Assembly: GCF_002288925.2 (NCBI RefSeq)
Contig: NW_022097996.1
Span: 8,006,451-8,070,450 of the forward strand
Source: Delphinapterus leucas
Lineage: Eukaryota; Chordata; Mammalia; Artiodactyla; Monodontidae
Reading direction: 5' to 3'
DNA length: 64,000 nucleotides
Shown here: positions 22,381-33,614 of the stretch, in pieces
Numbering within the stretch: the first letter of the stretch is position 1
Layout of the letters: every line of letters begins with the position of its first letter
The notes under the pieces: model-generated
What the model saw: only the letters and a program-made list of their open reading frames with translations
What the model was told of the DNA's origin: nothing
Databases searched by the model: none
Program-made: the position numbers and the translations under genes

Positions 22381-23860
22381 CTTGCCAACAGTTGGTATGA
22401 TGAATTGTTGTGATTTTAGCCTTTCGAAGAGATGTGTAGTGGTAGCAGTCTGCATTTCTCTAATGACTAATAATGTTGAGCATATTTTCATCTGCTTATT
22501 GCCATCCATATATCTTCTTTGGTAAAGTATCTGTTAAAATTTCATGCCCACTTTTAAATTGGGGTTGTTTGGTTTCTTACTGTTGAGTACTGAGAAATGT
22601 TTATTTTGGATACAAGTTCTTTATCACATACATGCTTTGAAAATATTTTCTCCCAGTCTCTGGCTTGTCTTCTTGTTCTTGTAGCAGTATCTTCTAATGA
22701 GCAGAAGTTTTAAATTTTGATGAAGTCTCTTTTATTAATTTATTCTTTTATGGATCGTGCTTTTGGTATTGTATTTTAGAGATCTTTGCCAAATCCAGGA
22801 ACACAAAGATTTTCTTATATGTTTTCGTCCAGAAGTTTTATAGTTTTAGGTTTTACATCTAGGTCTATGACCCACTTTAAGTTACTTATTGTATATGATA
22901 TGAAGTATGGATCAGTTCTTTTTTTTTTTGTATCAACATCCAATTGTTCTAGTATCATTTGTTGACAAGGTTATTCTTTACTGAATTGCCTTTGCACCTT
23001 TGCTGAAAATCAATTGACCATAAATGTGTGATTCTATTTCTGAGCTCTGTTCTGTTCCATTGATCTTTTTGTGTATCTTTATGCCAATACCACACTTTCT
23101 TTATTACTGTAACTTTAAAAATTAGTCTTGAAGCCATGTACTGTAAGTCCTCAAATATTCTTCTTCCTGAAAGCTGTTTTGGCTCTTCTTGGTCTTTTGC
23201 ATCTTCACATGCATTTTGGAGTCAGTTTATAAACTTCTACAAAACAGCGTGTGAGGCTTTTAATTGGGATTGTGTTGAATTTGTAGATCAGTTTGGGAAG
23301 AATTGAAATGTTAACAATATTGAACCTTCTGATCCAATAACACAGCATAGTTCGCCATTTATTTAGGTAGTCTTTAATTTCTCTCAGCATTATTTTGTTG
23401 TTTTCAGTGTAAAGTTCTTGTGTGTGTCTTTCATCAGATTTATCCCTAAGTATTTTATATTTTCTGATAATATTATTTAATGGTATTTTGTTAATTTCAA
23501 TTTCTGTTGGTTTGTAGAAATACAATTGATTTTCATATATTGATGTATCCTGGAACCTTGCTAAAATTAGTTTTAGTAGCTTCTTTGGTAGATTCCATGG
23601 GAATTTTCTATGTAGATGGTCATGTCAGCTACAAATAAATTTTATCTTTTCATTGTTTGTTTTGTTTCTTGGCCTTTTCAGCAAAGAAAATCATTATCTT
23701 TAGTGTTGGGAAATTTTTCTAGCACTACTCTTTTAATCTTTTTTTCTCTTTCTTTCTTTGTAGTGTCAAACCTAGCCGTTAGTATTCTAGTGTATGAACA
23801 AGGAAGGGCTCTGGAGATAAGGGCTTTTATTTCTCTTGTGGAGTCAAAATAGAAGGTAGT
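22381..23860 (-). mobile_element. L1M ORF2/3' fragment, antisense (part 2, right of LTR)
   Basis: It continues directly from the left part ('cttgccaacagttggtatgatg') through 'gcatttctctaatgactaataatgttgagcat' and 'ctttgccaaatccaggaacacaaagattt', then 'caattgaccataaatgtgtgattctatttctgagctct', 'gatcagtttgggaagaattgaaatgttaacaatattgaa' and 'cagctacaaataaatttt'. These are antisense L1 ORF2 C-terminal sequences. Reverse open frames (for example 23205-23525) are remnants of ORF2 and carry stops and frameshifts. Confidence 0.9.
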
Positions 23861-23869
23861 TGTTTGGTA

Positions 23870-25860
23870 TATGCTCTTCCCAGTCTCTTGATTGTTTTTA
23901 GTAGTTACACTGTGTCAACATATTATATAGCCATTAAATATTATAATCTCTCTTTTAACTTTCATTTAATCTTTGTTCTACAAGTAACCATACAGTTAGT
24001 TTATGCCCATAGCAGTCTTTATATATGTCTTTGTAGTCATTTTAGTTTTCTAAAGCTTATTCTCTAGTAGATTACCCAGGAAGTTGTTGACAACTCTTCT
24101 TGAGTTCTTTGCATAGTGATAACTGTTCCCTTAATACTTGAAAGTCACTTTTGCTGGATATAAAATTTTTGACTTGCATTTTCTTTCCTTTAGTATCTTA
24201 ATTATGTTTCTCTGTTTTCTTCTGTCATAAAATATTGCTGACAATATCAAATGATATTTTCCTCTGTGAGTCATGTGTTCTTTTTGCCTAGAAGTCCCAA
24301 AGACTTTTCTTTCAATCCAGTAATTTTTTTAAAATTTATTTTTATTTTATTTATTTATTTTTGGCTGCATTGGGTCTTTGTTGCTGCGCACGGGCTTTCT
24401 CTGTTTGCGGCGTGCAGGGGCTACTCTTCGTTGAGGTGCGTGGGCTTCTCATTGTGGTGCCTTCTTGTTGCGGAGCACGGGCTCTAGGCATGCGGGCTTC
24501 AGTAGTTGTGGCACGTGGGCTCAGTAGTTGTGGCATGCAGGCTCATTAGTTGTGGCTTGTGAGCTCTAGAGTGCAGGCTCATTAGTTGTGGCACACAGGC
24601 TTAGTTGTTCTGCGGCATGTGGGACCTTCACGGACCAGGGCTTGAACCCGTGTCTCCTGCATTGGCAGGCGGATTCTTAACCATTGTGCCACCAGGGACA
24701 CCCAGTGTTTTTTTGAGAGTATGTCTGGTGTTGTTCGTTTGGGGTGAATAGTCTCAGATAAATGGTATGGCCTTTCGATATGTAGGTTTATATCATTTTT
24801 TATTCAGGAAAATGTTCTTGTATTATAATTTTCGGTATTTGTTCTTTTCCATTGCTTTGTTGTTGTTTTAGTTAGAGACTCCTATTTTCTGTTAGATTTT
24901 CCTTTCCTATCTTTAATATTTGTTATGTTTCTCTTGCATCCTTTTTATTTATCTCTGTTTTCTTTTATTTAAAAAAATTTCTCCTTTTAGCCATCTGTTT
25001 CTCTTAAAAGCATTTTTGTGTTTATTTGCTCTCATCTTCTAAAATAATGTTCATTTCTAAAATGGTGTTTTCTTTTATTTGTTGTTCTTCCTTGAGTTTT
25101 CTGAATCACCTCTTCTGTGAATTAAAAAAAAATCTGATAGTCATTCATGCCTTGTATCATTTTGATATCTTTTATCTGGTTCTGAAATTGGGGGTGGACG
25201 TGCTTTTATTGTCTGTTGGGGATATTAGCTGTTGAATATCTTTTCTTTACAGTAATTTTGTATGGCATCTGACATCAGTAGATTCTGTTGCTCATTTTTA
25301 TGTGAAGTTAGTTTTCTCCATCTCTTAGAAGGAGGATTAGTTTGTTTTCCCCTCCTCATAGTACTCCTTCTTTTGTGGTTTTTGCACAGACAGCTTACTT
25401 TCTGAGATTTTATGGTTCCTCTCTCCCAGTTTTACCTAGACCTGTTCTTTCTTTCATCTTGTTGTCCCTGTTTTGTCCAGTTTTGATTCCACTCACTGCA
25501 TTTTCTTCTCAGTGTGGGTCCTTGTCCCGGAAGGGGGGTCCTGGAGGGTCCGTTTCAAGGGTCCATGGAGGCACACTGCTGCAGCCCTTTCAGACCTGCA
25601 TTCACCTGCTATTGGAGTGGGCAAAACCTCTCCCTGTTTCAGCTGTTCATCTGTTGTTGGTCCATTGTGCTTTCCAGTGGGGCTGGAAACTCGAGGGCTG
25701 TGGGGTTTCTTCTGTTCTGCCAGCCGCAGACATGCCATTGCTTTTCTCTGCTTTCTTCGGCACAGTCATCGGTAACATGGTCTTATGGCTGCTGGTGGTT
25801 TGTCCTCGCCTGCTTGAACTGTGGAGTTGGTGAGGATTCTTGTCATTGAGTTACGTCATA
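23870..25860 (-). mobile_element. HAL1/L1-like ancient LINE, antisense, split by a SINE
   Basis: 'ttttgctggatataaaatttttgacttgcattttctttcctttagtatcttaa', 'aaaatattgctgacaatatc', 'tatggcctttcgatatgtaggtttatatc', 'cagacagcttactttctgagattttatgg' and the GC-rich 'acactgctgcagccctttcagacctgcattca...attggagtgg' resemble, in this order, the reversed HAL1 (half-L1) consensus as I remember it. The open frames of 80-160 codons at 25342-25849 on both strands lie in this GC-rich relic and are not genes. Confidence 0.6.
24331..24701 (-). mobile_element. CHR-1 SINE, reverse orientation, inside HAL1-like LINE
   Basis: 'tttggctgcattgggtctttgttgctgcg', several 'tagttgtggc' units and the reversed head 'cttaaccattgtgccaccaggga' are present. 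The flanks CCAGTAATTTTTTT and CCAGTGTTTTTTT are the likely target duplication. Confidence 0.92.
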
Positions 25861-27995
25861 AATGTTGTCTGTGAGCTTTTGGTTTTGCTACCTAAACTGC
25901 TTTTATAGTCTGTTTTTATATTTCACTTAGAGAAAATTCTAGTTTTCTGTACAGAAAAATGAAGAATTTTTTGTTATTTCACAGAGAAAAGGATCTGCTT
26001 TTATGAGGTAACAGCCTTGTGAGGAAGGCCAAGAGGGTAAATTGCCAGTTAAAACATAGCAATTTGTGTTTAATATTTACGGTTAATGCATTGTTTTATT
26101 GTGAAATCACCATAGAATGGGTTAGAGTACTAATTGCTTTTATTAGTCACCAACAAGTAACTAAAAATCCAGAATGTGGCAACTAGCTGACTATATATTA
26201 GTATGTTATTGGAAATTTAAATGTGAGGTTAATTTTTTATTATCAGCTAATAAGTGATACAGATACTTCAGTGTAAAAAAAAAGTGCTTCTTCCTTGGGA
26301 TGTAAGTTATTTCTTTTATATGGCTTTGCCTATTTTGAGAATAGAAAACACTTCAAGTAAAATTAGTCATTTTTGAAGACTCAAAGAACTGAGAACTTAT
26401 CTAATTGTCCTCCCTATTACATCAATCCTGATTTCCCCTTTTTCATCAACTTGAAGACCCCCTTGGTTGTAATTTTGATTTTTTTTTTTGAACTGGCAGC
26501 TTCCTGTGTTATGTAGAGCAGGGGAGGGCCTAGAAGGGAGAACTAAAATTAAATGAGATAATTCTGCTTCTTCATACCTTCTCAGTTTAATTATTTCAGT
26601 AAGAATCTGAAATCAAATATAGAATGGAAAATGAGTGTAGGAAAACCACCTGAGAACCAGTAGTATAGTTTAGACATCAAATCATAGCATTCTTTCAGTA
26701 GCAGTTTGGGTACCTATGACATTCTATATTGAATAATTGTTTTGAATAATAAACTTGCTTGAAAAATGTGGTTTCTTTTCTTAGATATATAAGCAGTGTT
26801 CTGTTCCTCAAATAAAATCTGATTCTAATTCTTGATTATTTATACTAATTGGAGAAGATGGTGGGAAAGCCGTACCTGCCAATGTTTTGACATGAGATCT
26901 GTCCTAAGTATAGGTGATTCATTGTGGGAAGTACGTGCAGGATCTCCTTATGATCCTTGCATTTATAAAAATTTTCTGGAATGGATTTTAAGGGCAGAGT
27001 TTTACCAGGTAGTCAGTTTCTAAGGTAGAGGCAAGTGTTTTAAGAATGTTGTTTGAATGAAGTGATAAGAAGAGCCTACCTGACTGACTGCTCTTCTGTC
27101 TCCGAAGATGGAAGGGGTTGCTGCCGCCTCAGGCAGGGCAGTTAGAGAGAAGGGCTAGTGCGTTTACCGTGGGTCAAGGGAGAGTTGTTTCAAGAAATAA
27201 GATTTTGGACTTAAGTCTTATTTTTTTGGTATGTTTTATATGTCAGCCTTGTTCCAGTATTTCTTTGTTAATTCTAAAGATCTTAGAATTCTTGTACAAT
27301 TCAGAAAGCCTGAGATTTAAGAGGAGAAGATAAAAAGGAAAAAAAGACTGGAAGGAGATTCAGAGCTAACCTGTTTTCTTCTTATTTCAGTTCATCAGAA
27401 TCTCTCTGCTGCTTGTGCTTTGTACATACGTTGCTCACCTTGTAGAATGGTATTTTTCCATTTAGGAAAAATATTTTTTCCTTATTCCATTTGACCCAGA
27501 AGAGCAGGTTTTAGACCTTCTCCATGCTCTCCTTTTCTTCCAGAAAACTAGGGGTGGCTGAGATATGGTGGCAGTTTGCTTGATCCTCCCCTAGAGTGGG
27601 GTAGCAGAGAACCTAGTCTTAGATAATGACTTTAAAGAGACATTTATGAAGTCTTGAGATGTGAGGGCTACTGTCTAGGTTTGAGAGAGAACTTCTCCTA
27701 ACTGTTCTGGCTAGAATATGCAAATGAAGAAAGGTTTCTATTAGCCTTGACCCCCTGTAGTCTTTATAATTGTTTCTTTTTTATTATCTAGTATGTATTG
27801 GTTTCTTGGAAGAATTAAAGCATAATTTCAGTAGACATTTCCTCCCTGCATACAGCTCTTTGAGAAAACTCCATGGTAGAATGGTGGCTCTGTTCTGCTG
27901 CCATGTAGCTGCACGGTTTAGCATGGCCATGGGTTGACTGGACTGGAGCTAGCAGCAGGGCTAATTGTGCCCTGCCCAGGTTTCAGAAATATCAG
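25861..27995. other. non-coding stretch, no recognised element
   Basis: About 2.1 kb in which I cannot name a gene or repeat. A polypyrimidine tract followed by CAG occurs near 27372-27390, but no coding frame with a matching donor follows. Confidence 0.45.
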
Positions 27996-27999
27996 AGAG

Positions 28000-28215
28000 G
28001 AATGTGGAGACATTTATGTTTTTTATTTAGGTTTGAGCCTAAAGGATGCTTTCGGGGAAGTACAGGTGATTTGAGGATGAGGCTTTTTGATAGAAGATCA
28101 GGGCAAAAGGTAGGAAGCCAGGTCATGAATGACCTCATAGGCAAATTCTGTCAGTGAGGGGAAGTCATTGCTAGGTTTTAAAATAGGAGATGGCATGATC
28201 TGATTGGGTCCATGA
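28000..28215 (-). mobile_element. L2 LINE fragment, antisense
   Basis: 'gtttgagcctaaaggatgctttc', 'aggaagccaggtcatgaatgacctcataggcaaattctg' and 'gaagtcattgctaggttttaaaataggagatggcatgatctgattgg' correspond to reversed L2 ORF2 near its C-terminal part. Confidence 0.75.
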
Positions 28216-28233
28216 TATAATGGAAGGCATGGA

Positions 28234-28345
28234 GTTAGTGCTTTTCAAAGTGTGGTCCTGGCATAGGAGCATCCCATCACTGGGGTGCTTGTTAGGAATG
28301 CAGATTCTTGAGCCCACCGCGGACCTGAACCAGAATCACTGGGGT
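28234..28345 (+). mobile_element. MER5-type hAT MITE fragment
   Basis: 'agtgcttttcaaagtgtggtcctggcataggagcatcccatcactggggtgcttgttaggaatgcagattcttgagcccacc...cctgaaccagaatcactggggtggg' matches MER5 with its usual order of blocks. It is truncated. Confidence 0.85.
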
Positions 28346-28965
28346 GGGCCCAGTCATGTTGAAGTTTAAGGTCCAAGTATTACAAAAAATATGGCTCTTT
28401 GGATCAGTAGTGCTAGGAAGTAACGCTAGTTATGTAATTGAGTACTCTGTTTTAGAGATTCTTTCTCCTGGGCAGTTCTTTTTTGCTCCGGTAATCCTTA
28501 TTTGTACCTATAATTTCGATGAAAAAATAAAATCCAGAGACTCGATGTTGTATTAAATTGAGCGTTTAGGTGTTCAGGTTCCACTTGGCAAACAGCTTTC
28601 ATTTTCTATAGCTTTACAGCTTTCGGCCTTTCTCTGTATTTGTTATATAGATGGGAGAAGTATACCCTCGTTCTGTTTCCTTTAGATTCTTAATCTGGAT
28701 TATGCCTCTTTAGATTTCTGTGTGGAAATGTGTGTGTGATTTTAGGAACTGAAGTTTACTTGAAAGATATAAGTAAGATACAAAGAAGAGAGTAGTGATT
28801 AAAATAGAGAATTGGTGGAAAACCTTTCATTGAGTTTTTCTTTTAAATTTATGAGGAGGGAAAATTCCTTAGAAACATAAATTTCATGACCTAACTAAAG
28901 TTAATAGGTAAAAATTATTTTGGAATGGTTTAATGGTATAAAATACCTTCAGAAGGTAAACAGGG
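28346..28965. other. non-coding stretch, no recognised element
   Basis: Nothing supported. The 70-codon frame at 28344-28556 begins inside MER5 sequence. Confidence 0.45.
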
Positions 28966-29058
28966 ATTCACAGTCTTCCTTTCATCCATGTCCCTCAGCC
29001 GCTGGTTCTCTTCCCCTGAGGCAGCCAGTGTCGTTTGCCTGTACACACGCGCGTGCGC

Positions 29059-29074
29059 ACACACACACACACAC
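29059..29074. repeat. short (CA)n run
   Basis: Eight CA units preceded by an alternating purine/pyrimidine stretch (ACACGCGCGTGCGCACAC), inside the antisense L1. Confidence 0.95.
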
Positions 29075-29368
29075 ATTTGTAAATATATTACCATTAAAGT
29101 ATATTTATTTTTTGCCATAAACAGTAGCATACTATACCTTTTGTGATGGACAGTTACATTTTTTGAAATCTTTTGCCGTTGCTGCCGTAATATGGTAAGT
29201 GTATATGTATACCACACATGCATACACATAACACATCTAATCTTCACACATGTGTTAATATATCTACAGAATAAGTTTCTAGAAGTCCACTAGCCGTGTC
29301 AAAGGGTACGTGCATGCACAGTTTTGTTAGCTATTGTCAAATTGCCCTCCATAAAGGCTACTTACACT

Positions 29369-29425
29369 AGAGCAAGGTACTAGCATGGTAGGTCTTTAAA
29401 GGGAAATTCAGGGTTTCTCCTTTCT
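29369..29425 (+). repeat. 57-bp inverted duplicate, arm A
   Basis: Reverse complement of 30548-30604 with 2 mismatches in 57 bases and no gaps. It lies inside an L1M fragment that should be continuous here, so this arm looks like the inserted copy. Similarity fades over the next ~10 bases on the left (29359-29368). Confidence 0.95.
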
Positions 29426-29600
29426 AGGACCAGTTTGAACTCCCGCCAGCAATGTGAGGAGGTTATTTCTCCACAGCATCACCAACAGATTGTTTTGAAT
29501 GTTTGCCAATGTGGTTGGTAAAAAGTAATTTTTCAGCAGAGCTTAATTGTGTATAACGTTGATCATTTTATTTGTTTCTGTTCCTTTCCGATGAATTGCT

Positions 29601-30547
29601 GATAGCTTTTGAGTATACCTCATTTACTCAACAAATAACCTTTGAGGAACTTCTGTCTGGTACTTTGTGGGCCTGGGAGATACCAAAATGAAAAATTTGC
29701 TGTGGGGAAAAAAAAATTTGCCGTGGGGTTAGTTTTTGTTTTTAAGATGGGAGACATGCTGAAGAAGACAAGCCAGGAAAAGAGTACCCCGCTATGCCTG
29801 AAGGTACATGAAGCGAAACGACTGGTTGATAGAGGATTTAGGGGACCAGGAAGTGCCTATTTAGTCAGAGATACATTGTGTGTGATGTCATGACATCATT
29901 TCCGGGTCTTCTGTCAGAGTTCAGATAGTTTGGCTACAGAATCTGTTATTTGGGAGCACATTTGTTTTTCACATGATTAGCGGTGACATTGCTGCAGCAA
30001 AGTGGAATATTAAGAAGGACTGAAGGTTCTGATGATGTTACGCTGATTCTAGTAGGTGTGTGCATACATGGATCCGATGTTCTTTGTAAAGGCCCCTAAC
30101 TTTACTTCTCATTACCATGTCACTTTCACATTTCTTCTCACTTTGTCTGGGTGTCCCATGGCTTGTGATGGAAGGTCCACAATCTACCTTAGTCTAAAGG
30201 GGATATATATAGTATTTCATACAGGGTTCTTAATGACTGTCTTGTAGGCAAAGTGCCCAGAGCAGAGCTAGGTCAGAGCAGATCCCAAGTAGGTAGGAAT
30301 GAGAACCAGTTGCAGAGTAGCCAAAGAAAGATTTTTTTTTAAGGACCAAGTATTAGCCATAGTGGGGAGGTCCTAGTCCCTTAGCCTAAAGAATTCCAAG
30401 GAGACCATACCATTTAGGTTCAGACTTTGAATGACCCTTTCCTTTGTATCTCAGTGCCCTTGGCACTGTCTCTGTGTAATGTCCAGGCCCTGGTTTTTGC
30501 CCCAGATCCTGATGAATCCAAGGAACATGGACGGATACTGCGAGGAG
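29601..30547. other. non-coding stretch with possible L2 trace
   Basis: 'ctcaacaaataacctttgaggaacttctgtctggtactttgtgggcctgggagatacc' near 29630-29685 resembles reversed L2. A small direct repeat, AAATTTGCTGTGGGG then AAATTTGCCGTGGGG, spans 29693-29728. The remainder is not recognised. Confidence 0.45.
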
Positions 30548-30604
30548 AGAAAAGAGAAACCCTGAATTTCCCTTTAAAGACCTACCATACTAGTACCTTG
30601 CTCT
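30548..30604 (-). repeat. 57-bp inverted duplicate, arm B
   Basis: Partner of 29369-29425, 55 of 57 bases identical in the opposite orientation, with 1122 bp between the arms. The surrounding sequence is not a repeat I recognise, so this arm could be the source. Confidence 0.95.
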
Positions 30605-30804
30605 ATTGTAAATACCATTGTAAAATGCTTGTTCTTTGGGAAACTTAAAAACTTCAGATGCAGGTCTTGACTATAAAGTGAAGAGGAACTGAATTTTAAC
30701 TCTTTGCTTAAAAATATATCATTTTGGAAGCATTGAAAATAATTAAACTTTGAGAGTGAACAGTTTAACAGCAACCCAAAAATAAATTAAAAAGTGAAAC
30801 CACC

Positions 30805-31000
30805 CAACAGATACAAACTACTGTGCATAAAATAGATAAGCAACAGGGATTTACTGTACAGCACAGGGAACTATATTCAATATCTTGTAATCACCTGTAA
30901 TGGAAAAAATCTGAAAAATATGTATAACTGAATCACTTTGCTGTACACCTGAAACTAACACAATATTGTAAATCAGCTGTATTTCAACAACAACAACAAC
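30805..31000 (+). mobile_element. L1 3' end, forward, 5'-truncated
   Basis: 'aaatagataagcaacagggatttactgtacagcacagggaactatattcaatatcttgtaat' and 'tgaatcactttgctgtacacctgaaactaacacaatattgtaaatcagctgtatttcaa' are the cetartiodactyl L1 3' end. It ends in a (CAA)n/A tail. A clear target duplication was not found. Confidence 0.9.
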
Positions 31001-31571
31001 AAAAATGACACCAGCTGCTCAGTAGTTTTACTTTATCTTAAGTGCTAAATGCTAGTCTGAAAATGACTTACTTGTCTTTTTTCTAGAAGTATATGTTTTG
31101 AATATGTAATGAGATTTCTTTTTCTGTGGCTTTGGAGAATTAATTTTACTACTTTATTGTCAGACCTTTCATGTAAGAAGTGTGATCAGGGCCTTCCCAT
31201 GCAATCTGGCACAAGAATGAAGATTGACACTTAACCTTTGTACCTCAATATTCCTTTTCCTTATCCCCTTTTATTATATATCAAGTAGATGAGATTTTTT
31301 AAAGTGAAGATTGAATTGTTTTCTCCCATTTATTGTGAACTGGCAGAAAAATGGAAAGGATCATTCTTTGAGACAGTTGACTTGGCTGGAGGAGAAGAGA
31401 AAATATTCCTCTCTGTCTTATTTTCCTGTCCCCCTTTTCACCTCGATTTAAAAAATTAGGTGCAAATGCAAAATTCAAAAACAATAAATTTAGGATGAAT
31501 TACAATTCAGGTAGAATTAAGATATTGTAATTAAGTTATATAGCATTTGACACTAAATGTATGTAAATCTT
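31001..31571. other. non-coding stretch, no recognised element
   Basis: I see no gene or named repeat. Confidence 0.45.
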
Positions 31572-31575
31572 TTTT

Positions 31576-31887
31576 TTAAATTTATTTATTTTTGGCTGCG
31601 TTGGGTCTTCGTTGCTGCACGCAGTGTTTTTCTAGTTGCGGCGAGTGGGGGCTACTCTTCATTGTGGTGCGCAGTCTTCTCATCGCGGTGGCTTCTCTTG
31701 TTGTGGAACATGGGCTCTAGGTGCGCGGGCTTCAGTAGTTGTGGCTCGTGGGCTGCAGGCTCAGTAGTTGTGGCGCATGGGCTTAGTTGCTCCGTGGCAT
31801 GTGGGATCTTTCACGGACCAGGGCTCGAACCCGTGTCCCTTGCATTGGCAGGCGGATTCTTAACCACTGTGCCACCAGGGAAGTCCC
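31576..31887 (-). mobile_element. CHR-1 SINE, reverse orientation
   Basis: 'tttttggctgcgttgggtcttcg', 'cagtagttgtggc' units and the reversed head 'aaccactgtgccaccagggaagtccc' are present. The flanks TGTAAATCTTTTT (from 31562) and TGTAATCTTTTT (31888-31899) are the target duplication with one gap. Confidence 0.94.
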
Positions 31888-31899
31888 TGTAATCTTTTT

Positions 31900-32500
31900 A
31901 AAAATGGTATTTTATGGTGTTTGTGTCCCGTGAATATTATTCAATTTCTAGAGTCAGTTATTAACTCTCGAAGAAGAGATGGTTTGGGCATCTAGTGGGC
32001 TTCCTGTGGAAATGGAAAGCAGATCTATATGCTTGGTAACATTTAAAGTCAGGGATGAACCACTCAAGAAATGTGTGATGATCAGATATTTTTTAAAGTC
32101 CCATCAGTGGACTTTAAAAGTCACTTAAATACCTGATTTTGCAGTGATAAACCTTTTTAGCTTTTAAAACCAGTATTTTCCACAAAAAGGAGAGTGTCTT
32201 TCTCTCTCTCTTCGCCCCCTCCCGCCACCCCCCAATAATCTATCTTTCTAAATTGAGAAATCACTTGGCAAATGAAGAGGAAATACTCCTTGAAGGCAGA
32301 AATTTATCTTACTCTCACTTTTGAATTGTGGTATCTGTTTTAAAGCACAGGTACGATAGGAAATACTCACTAGGGTGACTGTCATTAAGGAAAGGTTAAT
32401 CTGTGGTGTGCACTCTGCTGTAGAGCAGGGAAATGTGCACGACACAGGAGCTTGCTTTCAAATAGGTTAACACGAAGAGCTTCTGCATTTAAAGTGATTT
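31900..32500. other. non-coding stretch, no recognised element
   Basis: A small complementary pair, 'aaagtcccatcagtggactttaaaagtc' near 32095-32122, could form a hairpin. Otherwise nothing is nameable. Confidence 0.45.
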
Positions 32501-32504
32501 AATT

Positions 32505-32645
32505 CTGAAGGTTAGAAGAGACCTCAGAGATCATCTAATTTAGCCAATCCTCCTAATTGTATAGACACAGCAGCTGAGACTCAGAGCATTTAAGTAGCCC
32601 ATGCAGGCAAAGCTGGCATTGTAGTCAGAGCTCCTCGCTTGTAGC
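32505..32645 (-). mobile_element. MIR-like ancient SINE, reverse orientation
   Basis: 'aggttagaagagacctcagagatcatctaatttagcc' followed by 'tgtatagacacagcagctgagactcagagcatttaagtagccc' and 'agctggcattgtagtcagagctcc' matches the common MIR-related layout in reverse. Confidence 0.65.
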
Positions 32646-32999
32646 CACTGTGCAGTGCTTGAGGGGTGGGGCAGAATCCCCTTGAAATTGACCTGTGTGC
32701 TTTTCACCTGAAAACTCTGCATTACTACCTCATAAAGCAGGGCTGGCGAGAATGGAAATTTTAGGTAATAGTAATATTTTTGAGTCATTTCATGTGTTCA
32801 CTGTGCATTGAACTCCTGCAAGATACCTACATTGTGGCTTTGACTATGTTCCACAGTACGAAGTAGTCATCTTTGCACTGTTCATTCCTAATTAGTTAAA
32901 AATACTCAGTTTTATATCCTCTTGAATTAAAAAATGGTGCTTTTACATTTCCAAGTAAATGGCTGTATTTAATAGCCTTTTGTTGTTATTTTCCAGTTC

Positions 33000-33139
33000 C
33001 CTTGCAGTTTGGCTAGCAGATTTGGCTTGTGTTGGTTTTTCTTGTGGAATATGTTGAGATTTTCTTCATGGCCTAATATGTGATCAGTGTTTGTGAACAT
33101 TCAAATGTATATTTGGAAAGAATGTATTTTCTGTTAAGT

Positions 33140-33180
<41 letters not shown>

Positions 33181-33262
33181 GTAGCTTATTAATGGGTCTT
33201 TCAAATCCTTTATGTCCCTACTTATTTTTTGCCTGCTTCATATTTTGATTTCTCAGAAGGGT
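33000..33262 (-). mobile_element. L1M ORF2 fragment, antisense (left of LTR)
   Basis: 'ttcttcatggcctaatatgtgatcagtgtttgtgaacattcaaatgtatatttggaaagaatgtattttctg' is recognisable reversed L1 ORF2, interrupted by a (GT)n run and then by an LTR. Confidence 0.8.
33142..33175. repeat. (GT)n microsatellite
   Basis: About 17 GT dinucleotides inside the antisense L1, probably grown from a short alternating stretch of the L1 sequence. Confidence 0.97.
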
Positions 33263-33264
33263 TT

Positions 33265-33614
33265 TGCCATAGTCTGAATGTGTCCCCCCCAGATTCTTAT
33301 GTAGAAGTCTAGCCCCCAAGGTGATGGTATTAGGAGGTGGATCTTTTAGGAGATGATTAGGTCATGAGGGCAGAGCTTCCATGAATGGGATTCGTGCCCC
33401 TATAACAGAGGCACTCGAAAGCTTCCTTGCCCCGCTCTGCTATATGAGTATGCCAGGTCTGCCCCTGGGAAGAGGGCCCTCACCTAAACATGCTGGCGTC
33501 CTGATCTCGGACTTTCAGCCTTCAAAACTGTGAGAAATAAATTTCTGTTGTTTATAAGCTCCCCATTTATCCAACTTACCCATTGGTATTTTGTTACAGC
33601 AACCCTAACGGACC
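33265..33614 (+). mobile_element. MaLR-type (MST/MLT1-like) solo LTR, forward
   Basis: It starts TGCCATAGTCTGAATGTGTC and contains 'ggtgatggtattaggaggtgg', 'gattaggtcatgagggcagagc', 'gggccctcacc' and 'ctgtgagaaataaatttctg', ending 'gttacagcaaccctaacggacca'. This is the normal layout of a MaLR LTR. L1 sequence flanks both sides. No internal viral region is present. Confidence 0.88.

Larger units (their letters stand above)
28970..29600 (-). mobile_element. L1M fragment, antisense, with a foreign 57-bp insert
   Basis: 'tgaggcagccagtgtcgtttgcctgtac', 'agaataagtttctagaagtccac', 'tgtcaaagggtacgtgcatg', 'attgtcaaattgccctccataaaggct', then after an interruption 'gaactcccgccagcaatgtgaggag...ctccacagcatcaccaac' are reversed L1M. 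The consensus would continue directly from the 'aaaggctac' side to 'actcccgccagc'. About 60 bases at 29369-29430 do not belong to L1. Confidence 0.85.

Noticed and set aside
25342..25849. Overlapping open frames of 80-163 codons in several phases, locally GC-rich
   Set aside because: They lie in an antisense HAL1/L1-like block. The GC-rich sequence lacks stops by composition, and no frame has a recognised domain.
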